In this document: positions 52,084-60,690 of the stretch, piece after piece
How positions within the stretch are numbered: position 1 is the first letter of the stretch
Layout: each line of letters starts with the position of its first letter
From: JAJNPS01 sp031378845
GTDB taxonomy: Bacteria > Pseudomonadota > Alphaproteobacteria > Rhodobacterales > Rhodobacteraceae
NCBI GenBank assembly: GCA_031378845.1
Contig: JANNES010000001.1
Span: 1 to 64,000, forward strand
Length of the DNA: 64,000 nucleotides
Direction of reading: 5' to 3'
Program-made: the position numbers and the translations under genes
The notes under the pieces: model-generated
The model's database searches: none
What the model saw: only the letters and a program-made list of their open reading frames with translations
What the model was told of the DNA's origin: nothing

Positions 52084-53577
52084 ATGTACCCCGTGTTTTG
52101 GCGAAACTCCCTTGCCGCCATGGCCATGGCCGCAGTTCTCGTGCTGGCCCCGACCGTGCCGGGCCACGCGCAGTCGGACGGCGAGGTCATCACCAAACAA
52201 TACGATGACGGCTCGGTCTATGAGGGGACGTTCCGCTCGGGCCGCCAGCATGGCACCGGCACCTATACCTTGCCCAATGGCTATGAGTATTCCGGCGAAT
52301 GGGTTGACGGCAAAATCCAGGGCGATGGTCGCGCACGTTTTGCCAACGGCGCCGTTTATGTCGGCACCTTCGTGGCAGGCCAGCCCGATGGCAAGGGCAA
52401 GATCGACTTTGCCGATGGCGGTTCTTACGAAGGCGAATGGGCGGGCGGCGCAATGTCGGGGCGGGGGGTTGCGCGCTATGCGGATGGCTCGGTCTATACC
52501 GGCAGCTTTCTAGATGGTCAGCGCAACGGTGCGGGCAAGCTCGAAAACCCAGGGGGCTACAGCTACGACGGCGCCTGGGTAACGGGCGTCAAGGAAGGGA
52601 TCGGCACCGTCACCTATCCGGACGGGGCGGTCTACAAAGGCACGCTCAAAGCCGGGCAGCGCGAAGGGCAGGGCACGTTGACGATGCCTGACGGTCTGAT
52701 CTTTACCGGGCTCTGGTCCAATGGGCAGATCAACGGCAAAGGCAACCTGACGCAGCCGAACGGCGATGTCTATGTGGGCGACTTCGTGGCGGGCTTGCGC
52801 GAAGGGCAAGGCCGCGTCACGCACAAGAACGGCGATACCTACGAGGGCGCCTTCAAGGCTGATCGCCGTCACGGCCAGGGAATTTTTCGCGCCAGGGACG
52901 GTTTTGGCTACGAGGGCTCCTGGGTCGACGGTCGCATGGAAGGCACCGGCACCATGACCTATGCCGATGGCTCGGTCTATGTCGGTCAGATCAAGGCCGA
53001 CCGCGCCAATGGCACGGGTGCGATCACCTATCCCGACGGGACCGTCTTCGAGGGCAGCTGGGCCGACGGCAAGATTGCCGGAAACGGTCGCGCGACCTAT
53101 CTCGGCGGTCAGGTCTACGAGGGCGGCTTTGTCAACGCCCTGCCCGAGGGGCGCGGGACCATGACCTACCCGGACGGCTACCGCTATGACGGCGACTGGA
53201 AAGCAGGCGTGCGCGAAGGGCAGGGCACGGCAACTTTTGCCGATGGCACGGTGTACAAAGGCACCTTCCGCGCCGGCCTGCGCGACGGCAAAGGCGAGAT
53301 GACCATGCCGGACGGGTTCAAATATGTCGGCAACTGGAAGGCCGGAGATATCGACGGCATGGGGCTGGCGACCTACCCGACGGGCGATGTCTACGAGGGC
53401 ATGTTCGCCCGCGGCAAGCGCGAAGGGCAGGGCAGCTTGCGCTATGCGTCGGGCGATGTGGCCATCGGCATCTGGCGCGCAGGCGTGCTGACGGCACCGG
53501 CAGAAGCCCCCGCCGAGGCCCCGGCCAGCGAAACCCCGGCAGCGCCCACCACGCCGCCTGCGACCGATGGCGGCTGA
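52084..53577 (+). CDS. Exported MORN-repeat protein
   Basis: A 497-residue protein with a signal peptide (residues about 1-30, ending GHA-Q) followed by 18 complete 23-residue MORN repeats (pattern VYxGxF-x2-G-x2-x-G-x-G-x4-x2-DG), a partial 19th and a Pro/Ala/Glu-rich tail. No enzyme domain is attached. MORN proteins bind lipids or form membrane-associated rods; a periplasmic role is likely. The aromatic after Gly alternates Phe and Trp from repeat to repeat, with a phase break at repeats 9-10. ATG 52084 gives the signal peptide; AAAAGGA directly abuts it. Confidence 0.85.
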   Translation: MYPVFWRNSLAAMAMAAVLVLAPTVPGHAQSDGEVITKQYDDGSVYEGTFRSGRQHGTGTYTLPNGYEYSGEWVDGKIQGDGRARFANGAVYVGTFVAGQPDGKGKIDFADGGSYEGEWAGGAMSGRGVARYADGSVYTGSFLDGQRNGAGKLENPGGYSYDGAWVTGVKEGIGTVTYPDGAVYKGTLKAGQREGQGTLTMPDGLIFTGLWSNGQINGKGNLTQPNGDVYVGDFVAGLREGQGRVTHKNGDTYEGAFKADRRHGQGIFRARDGFGYEGSWVDGRMEGTGTMTYADGSVYVGQIKADRANGTGAITYPDGTVFEGSWADGKIAGNGRATYLGGQVYEGGFVNALPEGRGTMTYPDGYRYDGDWKAGVREGQGTATFADGTVYKGTFRAGLRDGKGEMTMPDGFKYVGNWKAGDIDGMGLATYPTGDVYEGMFARGKREGQGSLRYASGDVAIGIWRAGVLTAPAEAPAEAPASETPAAPTTPPATDGG

Positions 53578-53612
53578 CGCCGGTTCATCTTTGCACAAAT
53601 ATCCCCGGGGTT

Positions 53613-53628
53613 CGGGGGCGGGCCCCCG
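53613..53628. terminator. GC-rich hairpin between MORN gene and epimerase pseudogene
   Basis: CGGGGG-CGGG-CCCCCG forms a tight 6-bp stem between two converging genes. It follows TTTGCACAAATATCCCCGGG, a form of intergenic sequence common downstream of genes in this bacterial group. It could end transcription from either side, though no long T run follows. Confidence 0.5.
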
Positions 53629-53634
53629 AGGGCA

Positions 53635-54486
53635 TCAGATCAGCCCGTATTGCCGCGCCTTGCCGCGCAGAAAGGGCAGACCTTCGCCGATCACCTGATC
53701 GGTGCTGTCGGCCACGGGGCGCCAGACCGACAGTCCAAAGGCAAGCTCGGGTGGCATGTTGATAAAGCTTTCCATCGCCAACCCCCCCTTGAACCCGATG
53801 GCGGCTAGGGTTGCGAAAATCTCGTCCCAGTCGCAGGTGCCTTTGCCCGGCACCCCCCGGTCGCTTTCCGACAGATGGATGTCGCGCAGATGGTCGCGCG
53901 CCGCGAGAATGCCGTTGCCCGCGCCCTTTTCCTCGATTTTCATGTTAGGTGTCGAGATGCAGAAAAAGGCCGTCCACGCCCACCCGGTCGATCATTGCAG
54001 CACCTTGCCAGCCGGTATTGATCAGATGGCTTTCATAGCGGTTCACCGGCTCGATGCCAAAGCCTATCCCCAAGGCCTTGGCATGGGTGGCGACCGCACG
54101 GAGGCACATCGCGACATTCTCAAGCTCCGCCTCGGTTGGCGGCAGGCCAGAGCGTTCGCCGATGCCGCCATAGGTAACGCCGGTCAGCGCCTCTGCCCCC
54201 AGGTCTGCGGTCTTGTCGAGCGCGGTTTCAAGAAACCGATCCCTGCTTCCGGGCTGCGGGACGGCCAGCACATCTCAGGCAGGCCAAGCGAACAGACCGC
54301 CCGCAGGCCGGATGCCTCAAACAAGCGCCGCGAATGCACAGCGTCCCCGACCGGCGGTTCCAACAGCGCCACTTCGATGAAATCAAAGCCGTGGTGAACC
54401 GCTTGCCCCACCGCGTGCTCTGCTGCTTGTGGTGTACAGCGCATGGTCCAGATGCTTGAATGAATGCCGAACCCGTGCATTGCCAT
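53635..54486 (-). pseudogene. Sugar epimerase/isomerase (D-tagatose 3-epimerase-like), two frameshifts
   Basis: Three frame segments together make one TIM-barrel epimerase of about 285 residues. Segment 1 (54486 to about 54229) runs MAMHGFGIHSSIW to SPEAGIGFLK. Segment 2 (about 54228 to 53945) resumes with ALDKTADLGAEALTG and contains the metal-binding GIEPVNRYESHLINT. Segment 3 (53943 to 53635) has IHLSESDRG and ends RGKARQYGLI. A 1-base loss in an A run at about 54226-54229 and a 2-base loss at about 53945, where HLDTYHM is expected and TAA appears, break the gene. It would have interconverted ketoses in the adjacent pathway. Confidence 0.85.
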
Positions 54487-54717
54487 CTTCCCTCAGGGTG
54501 TCGTGATAACGTTCGGCAGCGGACGGGTCGGCGCCCCGGTCGGGGCCCGGCCCGGCCAGCAAAAACGCGCGTGATCAGCGATCAGTGCCGCCATTCGGCC
54601 AGCCTTGGTGGGGTCACAAACGGCACTTGTCGCAGGGCCATTGCCCGGCGCACCTTGTGCCAGGACAGACGCCCCGCGCAGGATCCCGGGCAAAGGGCTG
54701 TGGCCGCATCCGGGCGT
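54487..54717. other. Unexplained gap between epimerase pseudogene and SDR
   Basis: A 231-bp stretch with an open minus-strand frame of 66 codons (54493-54693) that includes NGPATSAVCDPTKAGRMAAL. I recognise no family. In an otherwise tightly packed operon it may be the remains of a deleted gene. Confidence 0.3.
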
Positions 54718-55488
54718 TCAGACACTGGTAAAGCCCCCCTCCACCATCATCAGCGCCCCATTGACCATGCCCGACGCTGGGGAGGCGAGGTAAAGCGCCG
54801 CATCCGCCACCTCGACCGGTTCGGCAAACCGCCGCGCCGGGGTTGCCGCACGGAACGGATCGCCCTTTTCCGGCGCACCCCAGACCTTTTTGCCCATCGG
54901 CGTCATCACCACCGTCGGGCAGATTGCATTGACCTGCAGATTGTGCCGCGCCCATTCCGCGCAAAGCGCCTTTGTCAGCGCATTAAGTCCTCCTTTCGAG
55001 GCGACATAGCCCGCGTGATCATCCAACGCGATCACCCCGGCCTGCGAGCTGATGTTGATGATCTTGCCCCAGCGCTGCGCGATCATCGCAGGGGCCAGCG
55101 CCTGCGCCAAAAGAAAGGGTGCGCGCAGGTTGACGGCCATCAGCGCGTCCCAGTCCTCGACCGCCATCTCCAGCGCCGGAACGACCCGCGCGATGCCCGC
55201 CGCGTTGACCAGAATGTCGATGGTGCCCCAAGCCGCCAGCGCCTGGCGCGCCGCCGCCAGCGGTCCGTCGCGGGTCGACATCTCGGCCGTGATGGTCAGG
55301 CACCGCCGACCCCTTGCCGCAACCACCGCCGCCACCTCCGCCAGCCCCTGCGTGTCGCGTCCGACAGCCACGATATCGGCCCCCGCATCGGCGAACACCG
55401 CGCAAATCTCGGCCCCGATGCCTTTGGACGCACCGGTTACCAGCGCCTTGCGGCCCACCAGCGAGAACCGTTCTTGCCAATCGCTCAT
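54718..55488 (-). CDS. SDR-family sugar/polyol dehydrogenase
   Basis: A 256-residue classical short-chain dehydrogenase. Cofactor motif TGASKGIGAEI, NAAG, catalytic Ser in NISSQAG and YVASKGG Tyr-Lys pair are intact, and the C-terminus PASGMVNGALMMVEGGFTSV is typical. It resembles gluconate 5-dehydrogenase/glucose dehydrogenase-like enzymes. It lies 3 bp after the SIS gene in the minus-strand half of the decaying sugar locus. No damage seen. Confidence 0.86.
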   Translation of the reverse strand: MSDWQERFSLVGRKALVTGASKGIGAEICAVFADAGADIVAVGRDTQGLAEVAAVVAARGRRCLTITAEMSTRDGPLAAARQALAAWGTIDILVNAAGIARVVPALEMAVEDWDALMAVNLRAPFLLAQALAPAMIAQRWGKIINISSQAGVIALDDHAGYVASKGGLNALTKALCAEWARHNLQVNAICPTVVMTPMGKKVWGAPEKGDPFRAATPARRFAEPVEVADAALYLASPASGMVNGALMMVEGGFTSV

Positions 55489-55491
55489 CGC

Positions 55492-56052
55492 TTACTCCAG
55501 GTTGGTGTGGCGGGCCCGCATCTCGGCGGGGTCCACGCCAAGATGATCGCGCAAGGCAAGGATCAAAAGTTCAAACGTCAGATATTGCGCGCCTTCGAAC
55601 AATGATCCCATCGGCAGGACCGAGGCCGCAGCCCCCTGGTCACTGGCCATGGTCTGTGCCGGGATCACCAGGACGACATCCGACGCCTGCGCCGCTGCCC
55701 CGTCGGCCGTTGCGGTGACACAAGCCACCCGCGCGCCCGCGCCCTTGGCCACGCCGATCAGCCCCATCACGGTTGAAAACGACCCCGGCCCGGCGCTGAC
55801 GATCAACAGATCCCCCGGCCCGACCGGCGGCGTGGACATATCGCCTACCACATGCGCATCAACGCCCATGTGATAAAGGCGCATCGCAAGCGCCCGCATC
55901 ATCAGCCCTTCGCGGCCTACGCCGTAACACACGACGCGCCCTGCGCCGGCGATGGTGGTGATTAGCGCTGCATACTGCGCGGGCTGTACGCCTGCCGTCG
56001 CGGCGCGGATTTCTTCGGCGGCCTGACCTGCCATGGCACCATAATCGTGCAT
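55492..56052 (-). CDS. SIS-domain sugar-phosphate isomerase (hexuloisomerase-like)
   Basis: A 186-residue single SIS domain protein like 6-phospho-3-hexuloisomerase (HxlB). GVGREGLMMRALAMRLYHMG is the phosphate-binding loop region and SAGPGSFSTVMGLIGVAKGAGA follows; the C-terminus LPMGSLFEGAQYLTFELLI is characteristic. It probably isomerises a phosphorylated keto sugar in the cytosol. It lies 9 bp after the EgsA-like gene and appears intact. Confidence 0.83.
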   Translation of the reverse strand: MHDYGAMAGQAAEEIRAATAGVQPAQYAALITTIAGAGRVVCYGVGREGLMMRALAMRLYHMGVDAHVVGDMSTPPVGPGDLLIVSAGPGSFSTVMGLIGVAKGAGARVACVTATADGAAAQASDVVLVIPAQTMASDQGAAASVLPMGSLFEGAQYLTFELLILALRDHLGVDPAEMRARHTNLE

Positions 56053-56061
56053 GTCTTTCCC

Positions 56062-57411
56062 CTAGCCTTTGCGCGACTTCGACACAGGCACGGTCAGTGT
56101 CGCCGCCACAGCTGGCCCCAAGAGCCCCGTCTCATCCAGAAAATCCAGGATCGTATAGCGGCTGCGCAGAAACCGTCCGCTCTGGATCGTGCGGTGCAGA
56201 TAGTCCCGCCCGACGCCGATTTCTGCTGCCTCCGCGGGTGCGCCTGCCGCATGCAGCATAGCAATCATCTGCGGCGCGGTGAAAAGCTGCGCCCGCAACC
56301 GGTCGCGCAGGCTCGGCCAGCCTGCACGGATGCGCATCAGCCGCTGGCGCAGGGCCTCGGGCTCCAGATGCTTTGCGGCGGTTTCCTCCGCGGCGCGCGC
56401 CGCGATCTCGCCGGGTCCCAGCGCCGCCGCGATCTCGGCCAGTTTCGCCTCCATGTCGGGTGCCGCCGCGACCAGCCGGTCGACATCAAGCCCGCCCAGA
56501 TCCCGTGCAAGCAGCCAGTCAAAAAGACGCAAGCTTGCCACCGCCCCCACGGCCACGCAGGCCCCATGACTGACCCGCGCGCCATCGTTGTGCAGATCGT
56601 CCATCTCCCACAGATGGGCGATCTGATGATCCGCCCCCGAGGCCGGGCGCGACGAGCCGTGCAACTCCATCGCAAGGCCCACCATGGTCAGTCCGGCAAA
56701 CAGCCCTTCGATCGCCCCGCGCTCACCCGCGGCAATCAGCGCAGGGTCCCGAAGCCAGCCGCGCAAGGGGCCTTGCACCATTGGCCAGGCCACGTCATCG
56801 ATGGCCTCGACCCCCAGAGCGTCGGCCAGAATCCAGTCGCCACCGGCGGGGATTTTCCCCGCGAGGTCGCCATACCCCCAGCCTGTCATCGCGCGCGGTG
56901 CTGCCGCAATCACATCCAGATCGCCCAGAATCAGGCGCGCCGGGCGGCACTGGATGGTCTTCTTGAACCCCTTGTCCGACAATGGTGCGCCTGCCGAGGT
57001 ATAGCCGTCCATCGAGGCCGCCGTCGCCACGCAAAGGTATGGCCGATCCAGCCCGTAAGCCGCGTGCTTGACCACATCGTTGATGACGCCGGATCCGACG
57101 GCCACCGGGGTCGCGGCATCTGCGGCCAGCACGTCGCGCAACTGGCGGGCCAGCTCGACGCTTGGTTTGGGGTGCGGAGACGCCGGCAGGATATGTTTGC
57201 GCACGGCAATACCGGCACCGATCAGCGCCGCCTCCAGCACGTCTCCTGCCGCATCCCAGGTATTCCCATCCGCAATGATGCAGGCAGACCCCGTCCCAAA
57301 ATGGCGCTGAAAAACTGCACCCGCCTGACGCAGGACCCCCGGCCCGATGACCACTTCGGCGACGTTCCGCGACAGGGCCACGGCATGGCTGATATCGTCA
57401 GGCGCACCCAT
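56062..57411 (-). CDS. EgsA/AraM-like (glycerol-1-phosphate dehydrogenase family) enzyme
   Basis: A 449-residue member of the Fe-dependent polyol-phosphate dehydrogenase superfamily. NAD-site GSGVINDVVKHAAY, TAASMDGYTSAGAPL and the metal-binding SGADHQIAHLWEM are present. Bacterial AraM reduces dihydroxyacetone phosphate to glycerol-1-phosphate; in this locus a different polyol phosphate is likely. ATG 57411 shares a base with the ATPase pseudogene stop (TGATG). No lesions seen. Confidence 0.83.
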   Translation of the reverse strand: MGAPDDISHAVALSRNVAEVVIGPGVLRQAGAVFQRHFGTGSACIIADGNTWDAAGDVLEAALIGAGIAVRKHILPASPHPKPSVELARQLRDVLAADAATPVAVGSGVINDVVKHAAYGLDRPYLCVATAASMDGYTSAGAPLSDKGFKKTIQCRPARLILGDLDVIAAAPRAMTGWGYGDLAGKIPAGGDWILADALGVEAIDDVAWPMVQGPLRGWLRDPALIAAGERGAIEGLFAGLTMVGLAMELHGSSRPASGADHQIAHLWEMDDLHNDGARVSHGACVAVGAVASLRLFDWLLARDLGGLDVDRLVAAAPDMEAKLAEIAAALGPGEIAARAAEETAAKHLEPEALRQRLMRIRAGWPSLRDRLRAQLFTAPQMIAMLHAAGAPAEAAEIGVGRDYLHRTIQSGRFLRSRYTILDFLDETGLLGPAVAATLTVPVSKSRKG

Positions 57412-58469
57412 CAAGCCGTCCCCGACTGCAACGTCAGACCATCCGCGCTGAACTGATGCAGCCGGTGTGCAGGCAGCCCCAGGCCCACCACGGCACCATG
57501 ATCCAGCGCGGTTCCGCCCTCGGCGCGGACCACCAGCGTTTGGCCCTCGGGCGTGATCACATAGAGATAGGCGTCCCCCCCGAGCGTCTCGCGCAAGTCG
57601 ACGGTTGCCGCCAGATCGCCCCCACCGGCGGGCATCAAGGCGACATGTTCGGGGCGGATCCCCAACCGGACCGCCCCCGGTGCTGCCATTGCGTCAAGGC
57701 TGACCCGATTGGTCGCGACACGCCCCGCCTCGGCCTTCATCGGCAGAAAGTTCATCGCCGGCGCGCCGATGAAACCCGCGAAAAACTCCGTCGCCGGAGG
57801 GTGATAGAGGTCCATCGGACTGCCCACCTGCTCCACCCGGCCCGTCTACAAAACGACGATCGTGTCGGCCATCGTCATCGCCTCGACCTGATTGTGCGTG
57901 ACATAGATCATCGTGGCCTTGAGGTCGCGGTGCAGCGCCTCCAGCTCCACCCGCATTTGCACGCGCAGTTTCGCATCGAGGTTCGACAAGGGCTCTTCAA
58001 AGAGGAACACCTTGGGCCTTTTGACGATGGCACGCCCGATCGCCACCCGCTGGCGTCGGCCACCTGACAGATGCGCGGGCTTGCGGTCAAGATAGGGCTC
58101 CAGTTGTAACACGCGGGCCGCCTCGGCGACGCGGGAACGCTGCTCGGGTTCGGCCACCTTATTGACCTTCATGCCGAATTCCATGTTTTAGCGCACCGTC
58201 ATGTGGGGGTAAAGCGCGTAGGGCTGAAACACCATCGCCACGTCCCGGTCCGACCGCGCCAGCCCCGTGACATCCGCGCCGCCAATGGTGATCGCCCCGG
58301 CAGAGATGTCCTCCAGCCCCGCAATCGCGCGCAAGAGCGTGGACTTGCCGCGACCCGACGGCCCCACGAACACGGCGAACTCGCCATCCGCAATGTCCAG
58401 CGTGATGCCGTGCAAAGCCTGCGCCGCGCCGAAGAACTTGTTGACCCCCGCCAGCCTGACCTCGGCCAT
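57411..58469 (-). pseudogene. UgpC/MalK-type ABC ATPase with two in-frame stops and degenerate motifs
   Basis: One reading frame (start 58469) encodes the whole MalK-like protein but is interrupted twice. TAA follows ALYPHMTVR (at about 58188-58190), and TAG follows MADTIVVL (at about 57846-57848), where SmoK reads N. Conserved residues are also changed: Walker A GPSGRGKS for GPSGCGKS, signature LSGGRRQRV for LSGGQRQRV, Walker B FLFEEPLSN for FLFDEPLSN and switch THNQVEAM for THDQVEAM. The C-terminal TOBE domain (LGIRPEHVAL) is still readable. It belonged to the binding protein and permeases on the opposite strand. Confidence 0.92.
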
Positions 58470-58611
58470 CGATCCGCCTCATCCCTTCTTCGCCGATCCG
58501 ACGATCCGTTGATTTTCCCGATTGACTCAAAGCCATTTCGATACATTTACATCGACGCCGTTACTAATGCAAAAACAACCGCGAAACGCTGGTCCTTTGG
58601 GAGGAGAGACC

Positions 58612-59952
58612 ATGAAAACCAAGATGCAGTCCAGCGTCCTTGCGCTGGCATCCGCAGCCGTTCTTGGCGGCGCGGGCGGGGCCAGCGCCTGGACGCTGGA
58701 AGAGGCCGCCAAACCCTATGCCGGAACCGAGGTCAAAGAGCTGTTCCTTGACCGGCCGGGCGACAACGCCGCGATCAAGATGCTGCCGGAGTTCGAGGCG
58801 GTAACAGGCATCAAGATCAACATCACGACCGTACCGTATGCAAACGCGCTGGGCGAACAGGTGCGCGATTTTGTGGCCGGGGGCGACCTTGATATCGCGC
58901 TGATCGACCTTGTCTGGATTGGCAACTTTGCCGAAAACGGCTGGATCGAGTCCCTCGACAAGTTCACCGCCGACCCTGCGCTGGCGGATCCTGATCTGGA
59001 CATGGCGGATTTCTTTCCGCTGGTTCTGAACGCCTTTGGTGGCTGGAACGGGGTGATCTATGGCCTGCCGTTCGACAACTATTCGGGCCTGATGTTCTAT
59101 AACTCCTGCATGCTCAAGGATGCCGGTTTCGACGCGCCGCCCGCCACATGGGCCGAACTCAAGGACGTCTATGGCCCGGCGCTGACCAAGGATGGAAAAT
59201 ACGCCTATGCGTTGCAATCCAAGCGCAACGAGACCCAGTCCGCCGACAGCTTTGCCCGCATGCTCTGGCCATTCGGCGGATCTTTCCTGAATGCTGAATT
59301 CAAGTCCAACCTGAACTCGCCGGAATCGCAAGCCGGGCTGAATTTCCGCCAGGATCTGATGAAATACATGCCCGAAGGCATCGTGGCCTATGACTATGCC
59401 GAGACGGTGAACGCGCTTGCGCAAGGTGACGTCGCGATCATCACCGAATGGTCGGCGTTCTATTCGACGCTGGCAAGTGCCGAGACCTCAACCCTCGGGG
59501 ATTGCTTGGCAGTTGCGCCGGAGCCGACTGGCCCCGCTGGTCGCGAACCAGCGCTTGGCGGCTTCTCTCTGGCGGTCGCGACGCAGGCCGATGACGCTGA
59601 AAAGGCCGCCGGATACCTCTTTATCCAATGGGCAACCTCCAAGGCCAATGCGGGTAAGTACCTTGAACTTGGCGGCGTGCCCGCACGGCAATCGGCCTAT
59701 GCAGATCCCGCTTTGGCTGAGACGTACAAGTTCATTCCCGCGCTTGTGGAATCGTGGAAGGACGGCGTGCCGGAATTCCGTCCGCGTTTTGCCGAATGGC
59801 CTGCGATTACCAAGATCGTGCAGGAATGGGGCACCAAGATGATGCTGGGTGAAGTCAGCGTCGAAGAGGGCGCCAAGACCATCGGGACCAAGATGGAGGC
59901 GGTTCTGGCCGACGCTGGCTACTACGACGGCAAGAAACCTCTGGCGCAATAA
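58612..59952 (+). CDS. ABC transporter substrate-binding protein (family 1, sugar/polyol)
   Basis: A 446-residue periplasmic binding protein. The signal peptide (MKTKMQSSVLALASAAVLGG, cleavage near ASA-W) is clear. Family-1 features include ALIDLVWIGNFAENGWIESL, YGLPFDNYSGLMFYN and EWPAITKIVQEWG. It follows GGGAGGAGAG and is uninterrupted, although its permeases and ATPase are damaged. Divergent from the ATPase pseudogene; TTGACT at 58523-58528 could be a -35 element. Ligand unknown, likely a polyol or related sugar. Confidence 0.88.
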   Translation: MKTKMQSSVLALASAAVLGGAGGASAWTLEEAAKPYAGTEVKELFLDRPGDNAAIKMLPEFEAVTGIKINITTVPYANALGEQVRDFVAGGDLDIALIDLVWIGNFAENGWIESLDKFTADPALADPDLDMADFFPLVLNAFGGWNGVIYGLPFDNYSGLMFYNSCMLKDAGFDAPPATWAELKDVYGPALTKDGKYAYALQSKRNETQSADSFARMLWPFGGSFLNAEFKSNLNSPESQAGLNFRQDLMKYMPEGIVAYDYAETVNALAQGDVAIITEWSAFYSTLASAETSTLGDCLAVAPEPTGPAGREPALGGFSLAVATQADDAEKAAGYLFIQWATSKANAGKYLELGGVPARQSAYADPALAETYKFIPALVESWKDGVPEFRPRFAEWPAITKIVQEWGTKMMLGEVSVEEGAKTIGTKMEAVLADAGYYDGKKPLAQ

Positions 59953-59978
59953 TCCGCACTGGCGTTTGATCGCCAAAG

Positions 59979-60004
59979 GGCCCCGGTGCTGTGTTGCCGG
60001 GGCC
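59979..60004 (+). terminator. Hairpin between binding-protein gene and permease remnant
   Basis: An 8-bp perfect stem GGCCCCGG (59979-59986) with CCGGGGCC (59997-60004), 10-base loop, followed by TT. It corresponds in position to the hairpins after smoE and after the oligosaccharide binding-protein gene. Confidence 0.6.
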
Positions 60005-60033
60005 TTCCCACCCCCTGACCCCGAGGGCCAAAG

Positions 60034-60690
60034 ATGTCCACCCGCGTCCGCCGCACCACCATTGCGGCATTTCTTGGTCCGGCGATTTTTGCCCTTGTGA
60101 TCGTGGGTATTGCTCCGTTGCTTTATGCGGTCTGGAAAAGCCTGCACGACTTCAACCTGACCAAACTTGCACAGCAAAAATTCGTCGGGCTGGAGAATTA
60201 CCACAGCGTCCTGACCAACGAGGTGTTCCGGCAGGCAATGGGCCGCACCGCCACGCTTTTTATCATTGCAGTGCCGGTGCAGATCGCCCTTGGCCTGACC
60301 ATTGCACTTGTGCTGCATCGCCCCGGCCTCACGCTGTTCAAGACGCTCACGAGGCTGTCCTTGGTGCTGCCCATGGCCACGACCTATGCGGTTGTCGGTT
60401 TCTTGGCCCAAGTCATGCTCAACCAGAAGTACGGCGTCATCAACCAGATGCTGGGCTGGATCGGGGTCGATGCGATCAATTTCATCGGCGATCCGACAAA
60501 TGCAATCATCGTCGTGATCCTGTGGGATATCTGGCAATGGACCCCGTTTGTCGCCCTCGTCCTGCTGGCACGCCTGTCCACCGTTCCGCCCGAAATCGAA
60601 GAGGCGGCGATGCTGGAAACCAGATCCAACCGGACCATCCTGCGCTATGTCCAACTGCCGTTCCTGATCCCCAGCCTCGAGGTCCGCTGA
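60034..60690 (+). pseudogene. MalF-type permease, C-terminal membrane part deleted
   Basis: A 218-codon open frame matching the first three quarters of a MalF/SmoF permease (start MSTRVRRTTIAAFLGPAIFA). It reaches the EAA loop (EEAAMLETRSNRTILRYV, where the usual D-G-A is lost), runs to LPFLIPSLEVR and stops. SmoF has about 74 residues after the corresponding point, including the last membrane segments. The stop overlaps the next permease start (TGATG) with GAGG just before it, so an internal deletion of about 200 bp that kept the junction is likely. The product should be non-functional. Confidence 0.82.

Noticed and set aside
52190..53470. Tandem DNA repeats resembling a CRISPR-like or satellite array
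   Set aside because: The 69-bp period is the MORN repeat of a single open frame; units diverge and have no spacers.
57846..58190. Stop codon readthrough in the ATPase gene
   Set aside because: Two different stops (TAA and TAG) plus altered catalytic residues make loss of function the better explanation.
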